A program made the position numbers and the translations under genes. Below are positions 8,950 to 19,000 of a stretch of DNA of 64,000 nt, piece after piece (the stretch's first letter is position 1; every line of letters starts with the position of its first letter). Below the pieces are notes generated by a model, which saw only the letters and a program-made list of their open reading frames with translations, searched no databases and was not told the origin of the DNA. Location of the stretch: assembly GCA_964035575.1 (NCBI GenBank), contig OZ037896.1, positions 682,001 through 746,000 of the forward strand. Reading direction: 5' to 3'. Origin of the DNA: Rhynchopus sp. YZ270_cl-10. Lineage: Eukaryota > Euglenozoa > Diplonemea > Diplonemida > Diplonemidae.

Positions 8950-10776
8950 TTAACTATGAGCAGATTTCATGTGCGAGTCTCTTGCTCTAGCATTTGAGAA
9001 ACGTGTTGCGCACAACGGGCAGGTTTTTTTATCCAAATTCTCAGCGTGCGCATGCAACAGGTGTTGGCTTAGCCCCGCAGTTTCCCTCAAACAAAACGGG
9101 CACTTCATGATAGGTGCACGATGTTTGCCATCGTAATGGGCAAATAATCCAACTGAAGATTCGAATCCGGTGTTGCAGATAATGCAAGTATGGTCACCAT
9201 TTTCATCATCTTTTTTTTTATCCTCGCACACATTTTCGACATTTTCGTCATCACTGTTGACTCCAGGCTCCTCATTGCACACACAAATGAGTAAAGTTTC
9301 CCCAGCTTTATCTTTTTTATCCCATACGTATTTTTGCCCCTCCGCCCCTTTGTTGCAAGTATGCCGCTTCATACCCAGGTTTTTGACACGAGTTCTCAAA
9401 CTAGTGAAGGCGTCTGTCCAGACAGCGTCTTTCTCGGTGATGCAGGTATGAAAATGAAAAGTGTTATAGTTATATAATACAGGCAATTTTTTTCTGTCGA
9501 CTGGGCCAAGTTCAGGCAGGTCGCGTTTGCAATTTTGCTCAACCAAATGCTTCTTGCTCAGTTCAAATGCCAGCAAGTCACGTTCCATGGTCTGGACAGA
9601 TGTACACACAGTCCATCTCTTGCGTTCCCCATTGCACTGTTCGAAAGCCTCATCTGAGAGACATATCCGATGTGCATCCTCCACGTCAAACCAGTGCTCA
9701 AGGCTATGAGCGTATGACGACCTGGTGACGCCTGCTTTGAAAAATTCAAGCAAAAATATGAGGGTATGGTATGAGAGGAGGGCGTAAAGGAAGTCCTTCT
9801 CGTAGGGGTTATCTGTGCCTTCGTGGTAGTGATACCTGACAGGTATGTCTTGGTACCGGAAAAAAATGAGCACCTGCATACAGCTGCACATTATTTCCCG
9901 CATGCCAACCGTTTCACGTTCAAGCATGGTGAGGAGGGTACGTGATTGAGACCCCGTCATGTTCCCATCAGAAGAACCAGTGACTGTTTCTTGTGTGCTT
10001 CCTGCGTTGGGGATGGTCTTTATCATCAGGTTCACCATGCCTTTGCAATCGTGCAACGCAGGGGTTAAGGCATAGCACGGATGCTCAAATCGGTGCGAAA
10101 TGTAACTGGTGAAGCCGAGCTCATCCATGCGCTGCAGGCTACACCTCTCACACCGATGAAGCTTCTTCAGTCTGTCATCGATATCAATGGGGCAGAAAGC
10201 AGTTCGATGTTTTCCTCCTAAACCCTTACACAGTCTCAGCAACTCTGCATGATCACCTCCAAACCTGAAATGAAGGATAGGGATGCGCAACTTCTTAACG
10301 TAGCACCCACGCGACTGTATGGACTTCAAAGCAACGAGGCCGCAGAACAACCACCACTCGTAAAAGTCGCTTTTGGTTTTGTCCGCGACAGTCAGGAATC
10401 TACTCGCCTGAAGCCCACTGGCTAATCCCACGGCAGCACGTTGACGACCACTTGCACTTCTGAATGCACTTCGAGGCGTGTATGCGTCAGCAGATAATAC
10501 GAGGATAGCTGGTGGGGAGTTCACGGTGAAGGGGAACTTTGCAGTCAGAAAGCACACAGCCTTCTCGATGTTACCAATTAAGCTCGTTGCCTTCTCCTTA
10601 AACGGCTCCTCGCGTATCCTCAGCGTCTCTCTGGATAGACCTACCCTCAAGGATGTGTGCTTGCGGATGAGTGAGCCAATTCGTGACACTGTGGTCATTG
10701 ATAGGCCCAATTCGAAGCGATATCTGGCGATGATATCCGCAATTTTCAGGGCTGTGCCAAGGTGAAGTTCACTCAT
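8950..10776 (-). CDS. transposase-like protein with C-terminal C2H2 zinc fingers, 608 aa
   Basis: An intronless open frame of 608 codons. The N-terminal half holds LSADAY (about residue 94) and, near residue 170, FGGDHAELLRLCKGLGG followed by CERC. HDCKGMVNLMIKT lies near residue 240, and EQCNGERKRWTV lies in the second half. The spacing and the GGD...GxxG...C signature resemble those of C2H2-bearing transposon proteins seen in animal genomes, where the D...D...E residues would be catalytic. That link is inference. Three C-terminal zinc-binding units are visible: C-x2-C-x12-H-x4-H (HTCIIC...), a shorter CPFC...HLLHAH, and C-x2-C-x12-H-x4-H (KTCPLC...). It could bind the subterminal TGACAGGT motifs and cut the element ends. 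The ATG chosen matches the start of the inverted copy at 10870. Confidence 0.6.
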   Translation of the reverse strand: MSELHLGTALKIADIIARYRFELGLSMTTVSRIGSLIRKHTSLRVGLSRETLRIREEPFKEKATSLIGNIEKAVCFLTAKFPFTVNSPPAILVLSADAYTPRSAFRSASGRQRAAVGLASGLQASRFLTVADKTKSDFYEWWLFCGLVALKSIQSRGCYVKKLRIPILHFRFGGDHAELLRLCKGLGGKHRTAFCPIDIDDRLKKLHRCERCSLQRMDELGFTSYISHRFEHPCYALTPALHDCKGMVNLMIKTIPNAGSTQETVTGSSDGNMTGSQSRTLLTMLERETVGMREIMCSCMQVLIFFRYQDIPVRYHYHEGTDNPYEKDFLYALLSYHTLIFLLEFFKAGVTRSSYAHSLEHWFDVEDAHRICLSDEAFEQCNGERKRWTVCTSVQTMERDLLAFELSKKHLVEQNCKRDLPELGPVDRKKLPVLYNYNTFHFHTCITEKDAVWTDAFTSLRTRVKNLGMKRHTCNKGAEGQKYVWDKKDKAGETLLICVCNEEPGVNSDDENVENVCEDKKKDDENGDHTCIICNTGFESSVGLFAHYDGKHRAPIMKCPFCLRETAGLSQHLLHAHAENLDKKTCPLCATRFSNARARDSHMKSAHS

Positions 10777-10869
10777 AGTGTGTTTGCAGTTGTGATGTTT
10801 CTCTGTGTGATGAATTTATGTCGAGGGAGGGGTGACCCACTAAACTTCATCACAGCTGCAATCACACTA
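10777..10869. other. 93-bp spacer between head-to-head transposase copies
   Basis: The flanks are palindromic: ACTATGAGTGAACTTCATCAC is on the right and its complement on the left. Any promoter for both copies would have to lie here. Confidence 0.6.
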
Positions 10870-11440
10870 TGAGTGAACTTCATCACGGCACAGCCCATAT
10901 CATCGCCAGATATCGCTTCGAATTGGCTCACTCATCCGCAAGCACACATCCTTGAGGGTAGGTCTATCCAGAGAGACGCTGAGGATACGCGAGGAGCCGT
11001 TTAAGGAGAAGGCAACGAGCTTAATTGGTAACATCGAGAAGGCTGTGTGCTTTCTGACTGCAAAGTTCCCCTTCACCGTGAACTCCCCACCAGCTATCCT
11101 CGTATTATCTGCTGACGCATACACGCCTCGAAGTGCATTCAGAAGTGCAAGTGGTCGTCAACGTGCTGAGGGTTAGATTCCTGACTGTCGCGGACAAAAC
11201 CAAAAGCGACTTTTACGAGTGGTGGTTGTTCTGCGGCCTCGTTGCTTTGAAGTCCATACAGTCGCGTGGGTGCTACGTTAAGAAGTTGCGCATCCCTATC
11301 CTTCATTTCAGGTTTGGAGGTGATCATGCAGAGTTGCTGAGACTGTGTAAGGGTTTAGGAGGAAAACATCGAACTGCTTTCTGCCCCATTGATATCGATG
11401 ACAGACTTAACTTCATGATAAAGACCATTCCCAACGTAGG
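10870..11440 (+). pseudogene. decayed inverted copy of the transposase-like gene (5' part)
   Basis: The plus strand repeats the beginning of the 608-aa gene from ATGAGTGAACTTCATCACGG to the ACCATTCCCAACG region. Long stretches are identical but several internal deletions break the frame. For example, the coding from IDDRL jumps directly to the MIKTIPN region. The rest of the gene is absent. High identity over the retained parts implies a recent duplication. Confidence 0.85.
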
Positions 11441-12262
11441 AAATTTTCGCGCGGAGCGCAAAAAAAAAAATTTTTCTTTGGAGAAGGCTCGGTTTTCCAT
11501 TATTGTTACAAAGTGTAGTGATTTAGGATCTTTTTTTTCAGGAAAATTCAAAGGATAAACCACTTTTCCGGTGACCCCCCTCCCCCTCCTATACCAAAAA
11601 AAGTTTTCCTCCCCGGATTTCGATCGGACCCCCCTCCCCCCCTTTTATTGTTATTTTGTAACAATAAATGGAAAAACGAGCCTTCCCTTGCCCTCGGTAA
11701 CCCCGTAAGCCAAAACCCCGAAACCTGGAAAAAGGCCTGGAACGGATAAAAAGATTCAAAAATGACGAAGCAATACAATGAAGAGCCTAGAGTCAACAGT
11801 GATGACGACGAAAGTATGCGACGCTGAGAGCAAGAATAATAAAAAGAAGAGACTCTCGCATGAAATCTGACAAGTTTAATACAAACAGCGTGTAAAAAAA
11901 AAGAGGGGTGGGACTCTATTTTTTTTCTTGGGTGAACAATTGGAGGAAGAATTGCGAGGCAATAATATGCAACTTTTATAAAGTAACGCTACAAGTATGT
12001 CTGGTTTTTGTGCGCACCCCAATAATGAAGTGTAACAAAATAAATTTTTTTTTTGTAGTTTCGACAATCACCTGTCCGAGAACGGGTTCTGTACACAATG
12101 TTTTATATATATATTTTTTTTGTAGCTACCTGCAAAAAAAAAAAAGAAGATGAACCTGAGCCTCTCGGGCTTAACCACCTCGAAATAAAGTGTAAAATGG
12201 TGTAAAAAAAAAAAAAAAAGAAAAAAAAAAAGTTAAAAAGATGACCCTAAGCCCGTACTTAT
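11441..12262. other. gene-free spacer between the two transposon genes
   Basis: It holds GC- and homopolymer-rich pieces (CCCCCTCCCCC blocks, A-runs). It also contains the hairpin TCGACAATCACCTG...GGGTTCTGTACACAATG at 12061-12100 and a GATGA...CCACC palindrome at 12149-12180. No gene is supported. Confidence 0.5.
12061..12100 (+). ncRNA. TCGACAATCACC hairpin element, copy 1
   Basis: After a T-run, TCGACAATCACC leads into a possible stem ACCTGT/ACGGGT and then TCTGTAC(A/T)CAATG. Related copies lie at 39843-39880 and 45499-45535 with a different but still pairing stem. Function unknown; whether it is transcribed is inference. Confidence 0.35.
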
Positions 12263-13276
12263 TTAAGTACTTACTTCTGAGAAAGTTCCCGACTTGTCGT
12301 CACTCTCCTCGTCATCGTCATCGTCATGGTCAATGGTATGGTTACTAACCGCTTGAGAAACCATGACATCCTCACTGACTTCTCCAACTTCGCTGCCTTC
12401 ATCTGCAGAGTCATGGCGGAGGTCATCTGGAACCTCAGACTCCCATGAGCCACCTCCAACATTTACCTTGGCGGTGGCCACTGCACTGGCGAGAGGAATG
12501 TAGACCATGGTATTTCCACCCTTCTCTATTACGACTTCTTTACTGAAGTCAATCACGTACGTGTCGGGAACACGATACTTGAAATCGTAAACACCAGGTG
12601 TGAAGTTGGTGCTGGGCAATGTTCTTTTGAACGACATGGTGAAGTCGCTGCCCGAGAGTTTTGCAGAGTCAGGGACGAGCTTCGTGCACCCGCTCTCCAC
12701 CATGAGCCAGAGACACTTCACTCCATTGTGCGTAACCCCGCCTTTGTTTGTGCATTCTGGCCAGCTTCTCGTAATCTTTTTAGCTGGTGTCACTGAGGAG
12801 GTCTGTAGTTTGGCCTGGTACAACGTGAGAACTTTCGCCTCATCGAGGTTGCATTTCTGTGCCAAGTTCTTCAGGCTCTTGTACTCCGCCGAATTGCTCT
12901 GTCCATTGGTGGGCGTTTGGCGCAGGGTGAAGCCGCAGAATTCGAGGTCGCTGTTCCCACTCGCTCGGCGGGAATAGTACGTCATGCTGCCGGCGTCTAC
13001 TGCATTTTTGGCAGTCTTAATTTTGTGAAGTAAGTTCATCTCAATGCTAATTAAGCCGCTCTCTGATTTCAGATTTATCCCGAAAAGATTGTTCAACATC
13101 GCCTTCAACGGCGCATGAAGGAATGATTTGCCCTCTTTTTTCATCACATATATCTTGAGGAAGTTCTGCACCACATCCCTCACCTTAGATTCCACAGCCG
13201 GTTTGGGTTTGGGTTTGTCATCTACGACCTTCGATCTTTTGGTAGGCAGGGGCTGTGTCGCTGAGCGTTTTCCCAT
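12263..13276 (-). CDS. transposon-borne protein of unknown function, 337 aa
   Basis: An intronless frame ending in TAA at 12263. The N-terminus is basic (KRSATQPLPTKRSK and KPKPK, likely nuclear-localisation signals). The middle (about residues 35-250) is a folded-looking region with WPECTNKGGVTHNGVKCLWL and VYDFKYRVPDTYVIDFS. The C-terminus is strongly acidic (DHDDDDDEESDD). I recognise no family. It sits on the same strand as the transposase-like gene, within both pairs of inverted repeats, and has a matching inverted copy upstream. A DNA-binding or accessory role in transposition is therefore a reasonable guess, but only that. Confidence 0.7.
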   Translation of the reverse strand: MGKRSATQPLPTKRSKVVDDKPKPKPAVESKVRDVVQNFLKIYVMKKEGKSFLHAPLKAMLNNLFGINLKSESGLISIEMNLLHKIKTAKNAVDAGSMTYYSRRASGNSDLEFCGFTLRQTPTNGQSNSAEYKSLKNLAQKCNLDEAKVLTLYQAKLQTSSVTPAKKITRSWPECTNKGGVTHNGVKCLWLMVESGCTKLVPDSAKLSGSDFTMSFKRTLPSTNFTPGVYDFKYRVPDTYVIDFSKEVVIEKGGNTMVYIPLASAVATAKVNVGGGSWESEVPDDLRHDSADEGSEVGEVSEDVMVSQAVSNHTIDHDDDDDEESDDKSGTFSEVST

Positions 13277-13387
13277 TTTTTATATTGTTTTTGTTGGTTA
13301 ATTCCTGAATTGAGTGTCAGGGGGCGGGAGGGTAGCTTGAACCATGCACATTAATTAATAATTATAATGCAACCTCGTTCAACCACC
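13277..13387. other. spacer between head-to-head copies of the 337-aa gene
   Basis: About 50 bp on the left (ATTGTTTTTGTTGGTTAATT, then CCTGAATTGAGTGTCAGG) is repeated in reverse from 13388. The unpaired centre is AT-rich and contains TTAATTAATAATTATAAT. Confidence 0.7.
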
Positions 13388-14345
13388 CCCCTGACACCCA
13401 ATTCAGGAACCAACAAAAGCAATATAAACTGCCTACCAAAAAAGCGAAGCCCGATGATGCCACAAACCAGCTACTGTGGAATCTAAGGTGACGGATGTGG
13501 TGCAGAACTTCCTCAAGATATATGTGGTGAAAAAAGAGGGTAAAGCATTCCTTCATGCGCCGTTGAAGGCGATGTTGAACAATCTTTTCGGGATAAAGAG
13601 AGCGGCTTAATTAACGTTGAGATGAACGCACAAAATTCACAAAATTAAGACTGCCAAAAATGCAGTAGACGCCGGCAGCATGACGTACTATTCCCGCCGA
13701 GCGAGTGGGAACAGCGACCTCGAATTCTGCGGCTTCACCCGCCCACCAATGGACAGAGCAATTCGGCGGAGTACAAGAGCCTGAAGAACTTGGCAGCAGA
13801 GAAATGCAACCTCGATGAGGCGAAAGTTCTCACGTTGTACCAGGCCAAACTACAGACCTCCTCAGTGACACCAGCTAAAAAGATTACGAGAAGCTGGCCA
13901 GAATGCACAAACAAAGGCGAGGTTACGCACAATGGAGTGAATCCTGACTCTGCAAAACTCTCGGGCAGCGACTTCACCATGTCGTTCAAAAGAACATTGC
14001 CCAGCACCAACTTCACACCTGGTGTTTACGATTTCAAGTATCGTGTTCCCGACACGTACGTGATTGACTTCAGTAAAGAAGTCGTAATAGAGAAGGGTGG
14101 AAATACCATGGTCTACATTCCTCTCGCCAGTGCAGTGGCCACCGCCAAGGTAAATGTTGGAGGTGGCTCATGGGAGTCTGAGGTTCCAGATGACCTCCGC
14201 CATGACTCTGCAGATGAAGGCAGCGAAGTTGGAGAAGTCAGTGAGGATGTCATGGTTTCTCAAGCGGTTAGTAACCATACCATTGACCATGACGATGACG
14301 ATGACGAGGAGAGTGACGACAAGTCGGGAACTTTATCAGAACCAG
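13388..14345 (+). pseudogene. decayed inverted copy of the 337-aa gene
   Basis: The plus strand repeats nearly the whole gene, from its upstream CCTGACACCCAATTCAGGAA to GACAAGTCGGGAACTTTATC. The first nine codons, including the start, are missing. Further deletions occur near 13600 and 13730 and in the region encoding the WLMVESGC segment. From about 13790 the frame stays open for over 180 codons (KCNLDEAKVLTLYQAKL onward). Identity is high throughout, so the duplication is recent. Confidence 0.85.
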
Positions 14346-14612
14346 AGGCCATGACTTTGGTATTTTTACCCCTTTCTCTCCCCCCCCCCCCCCCCCCCCC
14401 CTCCCAGTACCTGTTAGACACACTTGTAGTGTTATTTTGTAAAAGTTGTTGTGGTTGCATATAATTATTAATTAATGCCAAAAGATCGGGTGGAGGGGTG
14501 GGGGTGAGATGACAGCTAAAAGATCGGGTGGGGGTCGGTGAGGTCGTTCATTTTTGTTACACACACACACACACACACAGCATTTTATGTGACATGACAG
14601 GTGCCACCTTCA

Positions 14613-15080
14613 CGGTGACTACCTCGACGACGCACACGCTCCACAACGAGGTCAAACCCGAAAAAGAGAACCTTAGGGCACAGCCAGTACACCTTTCCCT
14701 AAGTGTGTAGCATGCAGAACATACATGGGCTGACATCAAAACCAAAAAAAGAAGCAAATAAAAAACAACATTTTTTGTTTATCTCTCTGCAAGAATTTTT
14801 CCCACGGCTATTTGTGTGTACCATCAAAAGTGCTCGTAAGTGCCTTCATTTCCATTTTTCCCCCAGGATTGAGGACATGTGGGCAATTTGTGATGTCGAA
14901 AAAAAAAGTTTTGGTCAAAAAATGGACTTGTCTTTCGGAAAAAATCGGCTGCGCAAAACCGTGTTTTAGACCCCCACAGATGCTCAAAACTGCCAAATTT
15001 TGCTTTTAATGGCCTCAAATCGTCGAAATTCGCCCTAAAAGGGGGCAAAAAAAAAAATTCGAGAGTCCCTTTCCCTGGGA
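14613..15080. other. right flank inside the transposon, no gene
   Basis: Short frames only. A stretch at 14880-15050 contains repeated AAAAAAAGTTTTGGTC-like and CAAATTTTGC-like pieces. Nothing is recognised. Confidence 0.4.
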
Positions 15081-15410
15081 GGCAATAGCCACCGGCAAAA
15101 ACACCTGTCATATGACAGGTGGTACCTGTCAAAATGACAGGTACCACCTGTCAAAATGACAGGTACCACCTGTCATATGACAGGTACCACCTGTCAAAAT
15201 GACAGGTGGTACCTGTCATCTTACAGGTACCACCTGTCATATGACAGGTGGTACTTGTCACCACCTGTCATTTTACAGGTGGTACCTGTCATTTTACAGG
15301 TACCACCTGTCATATTACTAGTAATATTCAATTATCACCTGTCATATTTATAACTAGTAACACCACCTGTCATATCACCTGTCATGGCCATAACTAGTCC
15401 GTCGTGTAAG
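15081..15410. repeat. subterminal TGACAGGT array, right end of transposon
   Basis: About eighteen copies of TGACAGGT or its complement, mostly as palindromes such as TGACAGGTGGTACCTGTCA, are interleaved with ACTAGT. The array ends in the 36-bp terminal inverted repeat. A shorter set of the same motifs occupies 6735-6830. Such arrays are typical binding sites for a transposase. Confidence 0.85.
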
Positions 15411-16023
15411 TATATATTACGCACCCTGGGGGGGGGTTTTTGGACCCCATTTCAAGTAACATTGTAACATGGATTGGAATAATGGGCCTTCCCAAACGCT
15501 GTTCACAATAATGAACGAAAAATTGACAATTTTCCTGATGAAGATGTAATGTATGTGTGAGAGATGGGGGGCACGGGAGGGAAAAAACGACTCGTGGATA
15601 CTGAAAAATTTCACTAGAAATGCACACATGTCTTGTAAAAAGTCGGAACGAGTCGGCGAACATCATAATTTCCAAAAAGTCGGGCCGACTACTGTGGTCT
15701 TTTCAAACAAACATATAACACGCGCATGAATTATTCAGAACAGATTTCAAAAAAGGATCTTGCGTTTTCCTCGTGGCATCCACAGTACCAGTAAGCATCA
15801 GAAGCTCCATCCTGTCATCACCAGAGGGTGCGAGGATGGGCGCTGACGCATGCAAAATGCTGTGGAGGGTTAGACACAATGCTTTCTAGAGCATTGTGCA
15901 GAGCGCATTGAGACTTGCCAGACGCCTGCCCGGACCAAGCTTGTAAAATGACACGCTCTGCATCATAACATTCGAGGTGCAATCACGATACCACCCAACA
16001 CGACACACATGTCAACATGTAAC
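15411..16023. other. gene-free stretch
   Basis: A palindrome ACAATGCT-TTCTAG-AGCATTGT lies at 15875-15896. AAAAAGTCGGGCCGACTAC near 15675 recalls part of the foldback element at 542-1317. No gene. Confidence 0.45.
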
Positions 16024-19000
16024 TCACGTCATCTCTTCCTCCACGCAGTCGTACGCATCACATCCTTCAACCAGAGCTGAAGCATCCTGCTCGCAGTGCT
16101 GTTGTCCGTTGTACGCCACCCCAGACCTGCGTCGCCGTACAAACAGCACTCCTGCCAGCACCACAACCAGAAGCGCACCAGAACCAGCCAGCAGCCACAC
16201 GTAGGTGGGGGTACCGGATTCTGTCCCCTTGTCCTGCACTACTGGTACTGGTGCTTGTGCAGCCCACTGCAGGCCACAGGGCGCAACGCAGCTGGCAACA
16301 ACCGCACTCCCCTTCACACACCGCACCACAAGCACACCCTCCATGTTGCTCTCTACGTGCAGCGTCAGGTCCGCCCCCACTGCCGACACCGACCCCAACG
16401 TGGCTGTCACCGTCACGTCTGCGTCATCCTCGCACAGCAGCGTGCCTGAGAAGTCCTTCACAGCAGAGCTGTGTGCACCTGACGTCTGCAGGCTTGCTCC
16501 TGTCGCGTTCAGAGCCTTCGCCACAGACAGTGTGGGCAGCACGTCCACTTCGGAACCCCCTGGCACATCGTGAGGCACAAGCACCGACTGCACACGCATT
16601 GTGAAGGCGAAACTCATACGCCCCGTCTGCGCCGACGCAGGGCTCGCACGGAAATACATCTTCTCTGCGTACACCGTGCTTGGCGTGCCAACAAACGTCT
16701 CGTTTGGGCCAAGTGTCACCTCCGTTGACCACAGCACGGCGTCGCTGTTCGCCGAGTGAAGCATCAACACAAACTCCGCTGTCTCCCCCTCGGCCGGCCC
16801 ACGGGTCAGCACAAAGCTCAGCACATATGCTGTGTGTGTGTCAGACAGGCCCGCCTTTGTGAGCTTGAACGGCGACATCAGGTCCAGCGAGACTGTGTTC
16901 ACCATGCTGTGTTTGAAACATGAAGCAGTTTTCGTGGAATTCATAATAGTGCAACGCCGTGGTACAAAACAAGCTTGACATACCTGTGCACGCGAAAGTC
17001 AATGAAGCCCTGGGCAACTGCCGAAAGGAATTCAGTTCCGTTCACGAGAGGTGGTGATGCCGTCACAATGAATGGTGTCACTGTGGACGGGTCGACACTT
17101 GTTGGGGGCACGTGCGTTGGCCCGCCCCACGCAAACACAGCATCGGCAGTGGCAGACACCCATATGGCACTGCCACGCAGGCAGGTCGTCGTGAAGACCG
17201 TCACCACACCTGGGTCCTGAAACACGAAGGACGTCGCGTTCGAGGCCAGCACACGCAACGAACCTCTGAACGGAGACACCGTGAACGTCATCTCGCTGTC
17301 CACAGCACCACAGTCCAGCATCTGCGTCTCAGGCGTCATATCGTGATTGTGGCTCTCGCCAGACATCGGCAAAAGAGGCAAGAACCCAAACTCATTTCTG
17401 TTGAGTCGCAACCGCGCCACGTCCAGCACAGGCACCTCAGGCATTGGTGTGAACTTGGTGTACAACAACATCGTGCAATTGAATTCGTTTCCGCCTTCCT
17501 TCTGTGCCTGGAACAACACTGTGAACGTCTTTCCGTCCAAGGTCTCCTCCGCCGTGATCGTGGCAGTTTGCCCCGGGCCGAGAGTGACCCACTGCAGGAC
17601 GCTCCCTCTCTCGCCAATCACTGTAACCGAAAAGAGTGCACTTTCGCTATCACCTGCAGCACGTGACAGCGTGAGTGCGTCAAATGAAAGCAACTGACCA
17701 GGAACACTCAAGAATCCTTGATCCAACACAAAAACAGACCTGCAAAAAGGGAGAATGGAGATGCGTGGGGTGTGGGTGGGCACCCATTCCCATTGGGGTA
17801 AACTTAACACTCATCACACGATAAAACCCATGGGATAGGTTGTGGTGAAACGCCACACACCTCGACCTGTTTGGTGAGGAGTGGCTCTGCAAGTGTGTTC
17901 AAAATGCTTTGTTTCTATTTCCTCCTTCGATAGGTGACAAAAAGAAACCAAAAATGGTGTGGCTGATGACCCCAAAATAGCAGAAAGTAGCAGAAAATAG
18001 CACAAAAATAGCACAAAAATAGCACCCCCTTTCAGCCACACCAAAAAAGGTTGCAAGATGCATCTAAGCGTGCTCATACCCCTGACCAGTGCGCACCCGT
18101 GCCTTGACAATTTGAGTGACGGCGACAGCAACTGCGACCGGTGACGATGTTGGCTCAGCAGTGGGAAGAGCTGTTGGCAGTGCTGTTGCGGGACCAGCTA
18201 TTGGTGGAGCAACTGTTGGGGAAACTGTTGGCACAGCTGTTGGTGGAGCAAGTGTCGGGGAAACTGTAGGCACTGCAGTCGGCTCAGTTGTTGGCAGGGC
18301 AACTGTTGGGGAAACTGTTGGCACAGCTGTTGGTGGAGCAAGTGTCGGGGAAACTGTAGGCACTGCAGTCGGCTCAGTTGTTGGCAGGGCAACTGTTGGG
18401 GAAACTGTTGGCACAGCTGTTGGTGGAGCAACTGTTGGGGAAACTGTTGGCACAGCTGTTGGTGGAGCAAGTGTCGGGGAAACTGTAGGCACTGCAGTCG
18501 GCTCAGTTGTTGGCAGGGCAACTGTTGGGGAAACTGTTGGCACAGCAGTTGGCACAGCAGTTGGTGGAGCAACTGTTGGGGAAACTGTCGGACCAGCAGT
18601 TGGCGTAGCCGTTGGCAGGGCAACTGTTGGGGAAACTGTTGGCACAGCTGTTGGTGGAGCAAGTGTCGGGGAAACTGTAGGCACTGCAGTCGGCTCAGTT
18701 GTTGGCAGGGCAACTGTTGGGGAAACTGTTGGCACAGCTGTTGGTGGAGCAACTGTTGGGGAAACTGTTGGCACAGCTGTTGGTGGAGCAAGTGTCGGGG
18801 AAACTGTAGGCACTGCAGTCGGCTCAGTTGTTGGCAGGGCAACTGTTGGGGAAACTGTTGGCACAGCTGTTGGTGGAGCAACTGTTGGGGAAACTGTTGG
18901 CACAGCTGTTGGTGGAGCAAGTGTCGGGGAAACTGTAGGCACTGCAGTCGGCTCAGTTGTTGGCAGGGCAACTGTTGGGGAAACTGTTGGCACAGCAGTT

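Larger units (their letters stand above)
8446..14612. mobile_element. inner inverted-repeat pair enclosing both transposon genes
   Basis: The left arm at 8446-8520 and the right arm at 14536-14612 match in reverse over about 75 bp. They share (A)CCTG(C/T)CATGTCACA, AAATGCTGTG(TG)n, TAACAAAA and TGAACGACCTCACCGACCC. Outside the left arm lies ACTAGTAAATGACAGGTG, the same subterminal motif found at the outer ends. This suggests either one element with two tiers of inverted repeats or one family member nested in another. Confidence 0.65.
6711..15410. mobile_element. 8.7-kb DNA transposon with 36-bp terminal inverted repeats
   Basis: The left end CTTACACGACGGACTAGTTA runs on through TG(A/G)CCATGACAGGTGA. 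The right end at 15375-15410 is its reverse complement with one mismatch over 36 bp. Inside both ends are ACTAGT sites and many TGACAGGT(GG/AC) motifs, arranged as palindromes. The element contains the 8-bp array at 6831-7312, a copy of repeat R1, an inner pair of inverted repeats (8446-8520 and 14536-14612), two intronless minus-strand genes, and decayed inverted copies of both. A target-site duplication is not evident in the flanks. With one transposase-like gene intact it may be, or recently have been, active. The family is not one I can name. Confidence 0.75.
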
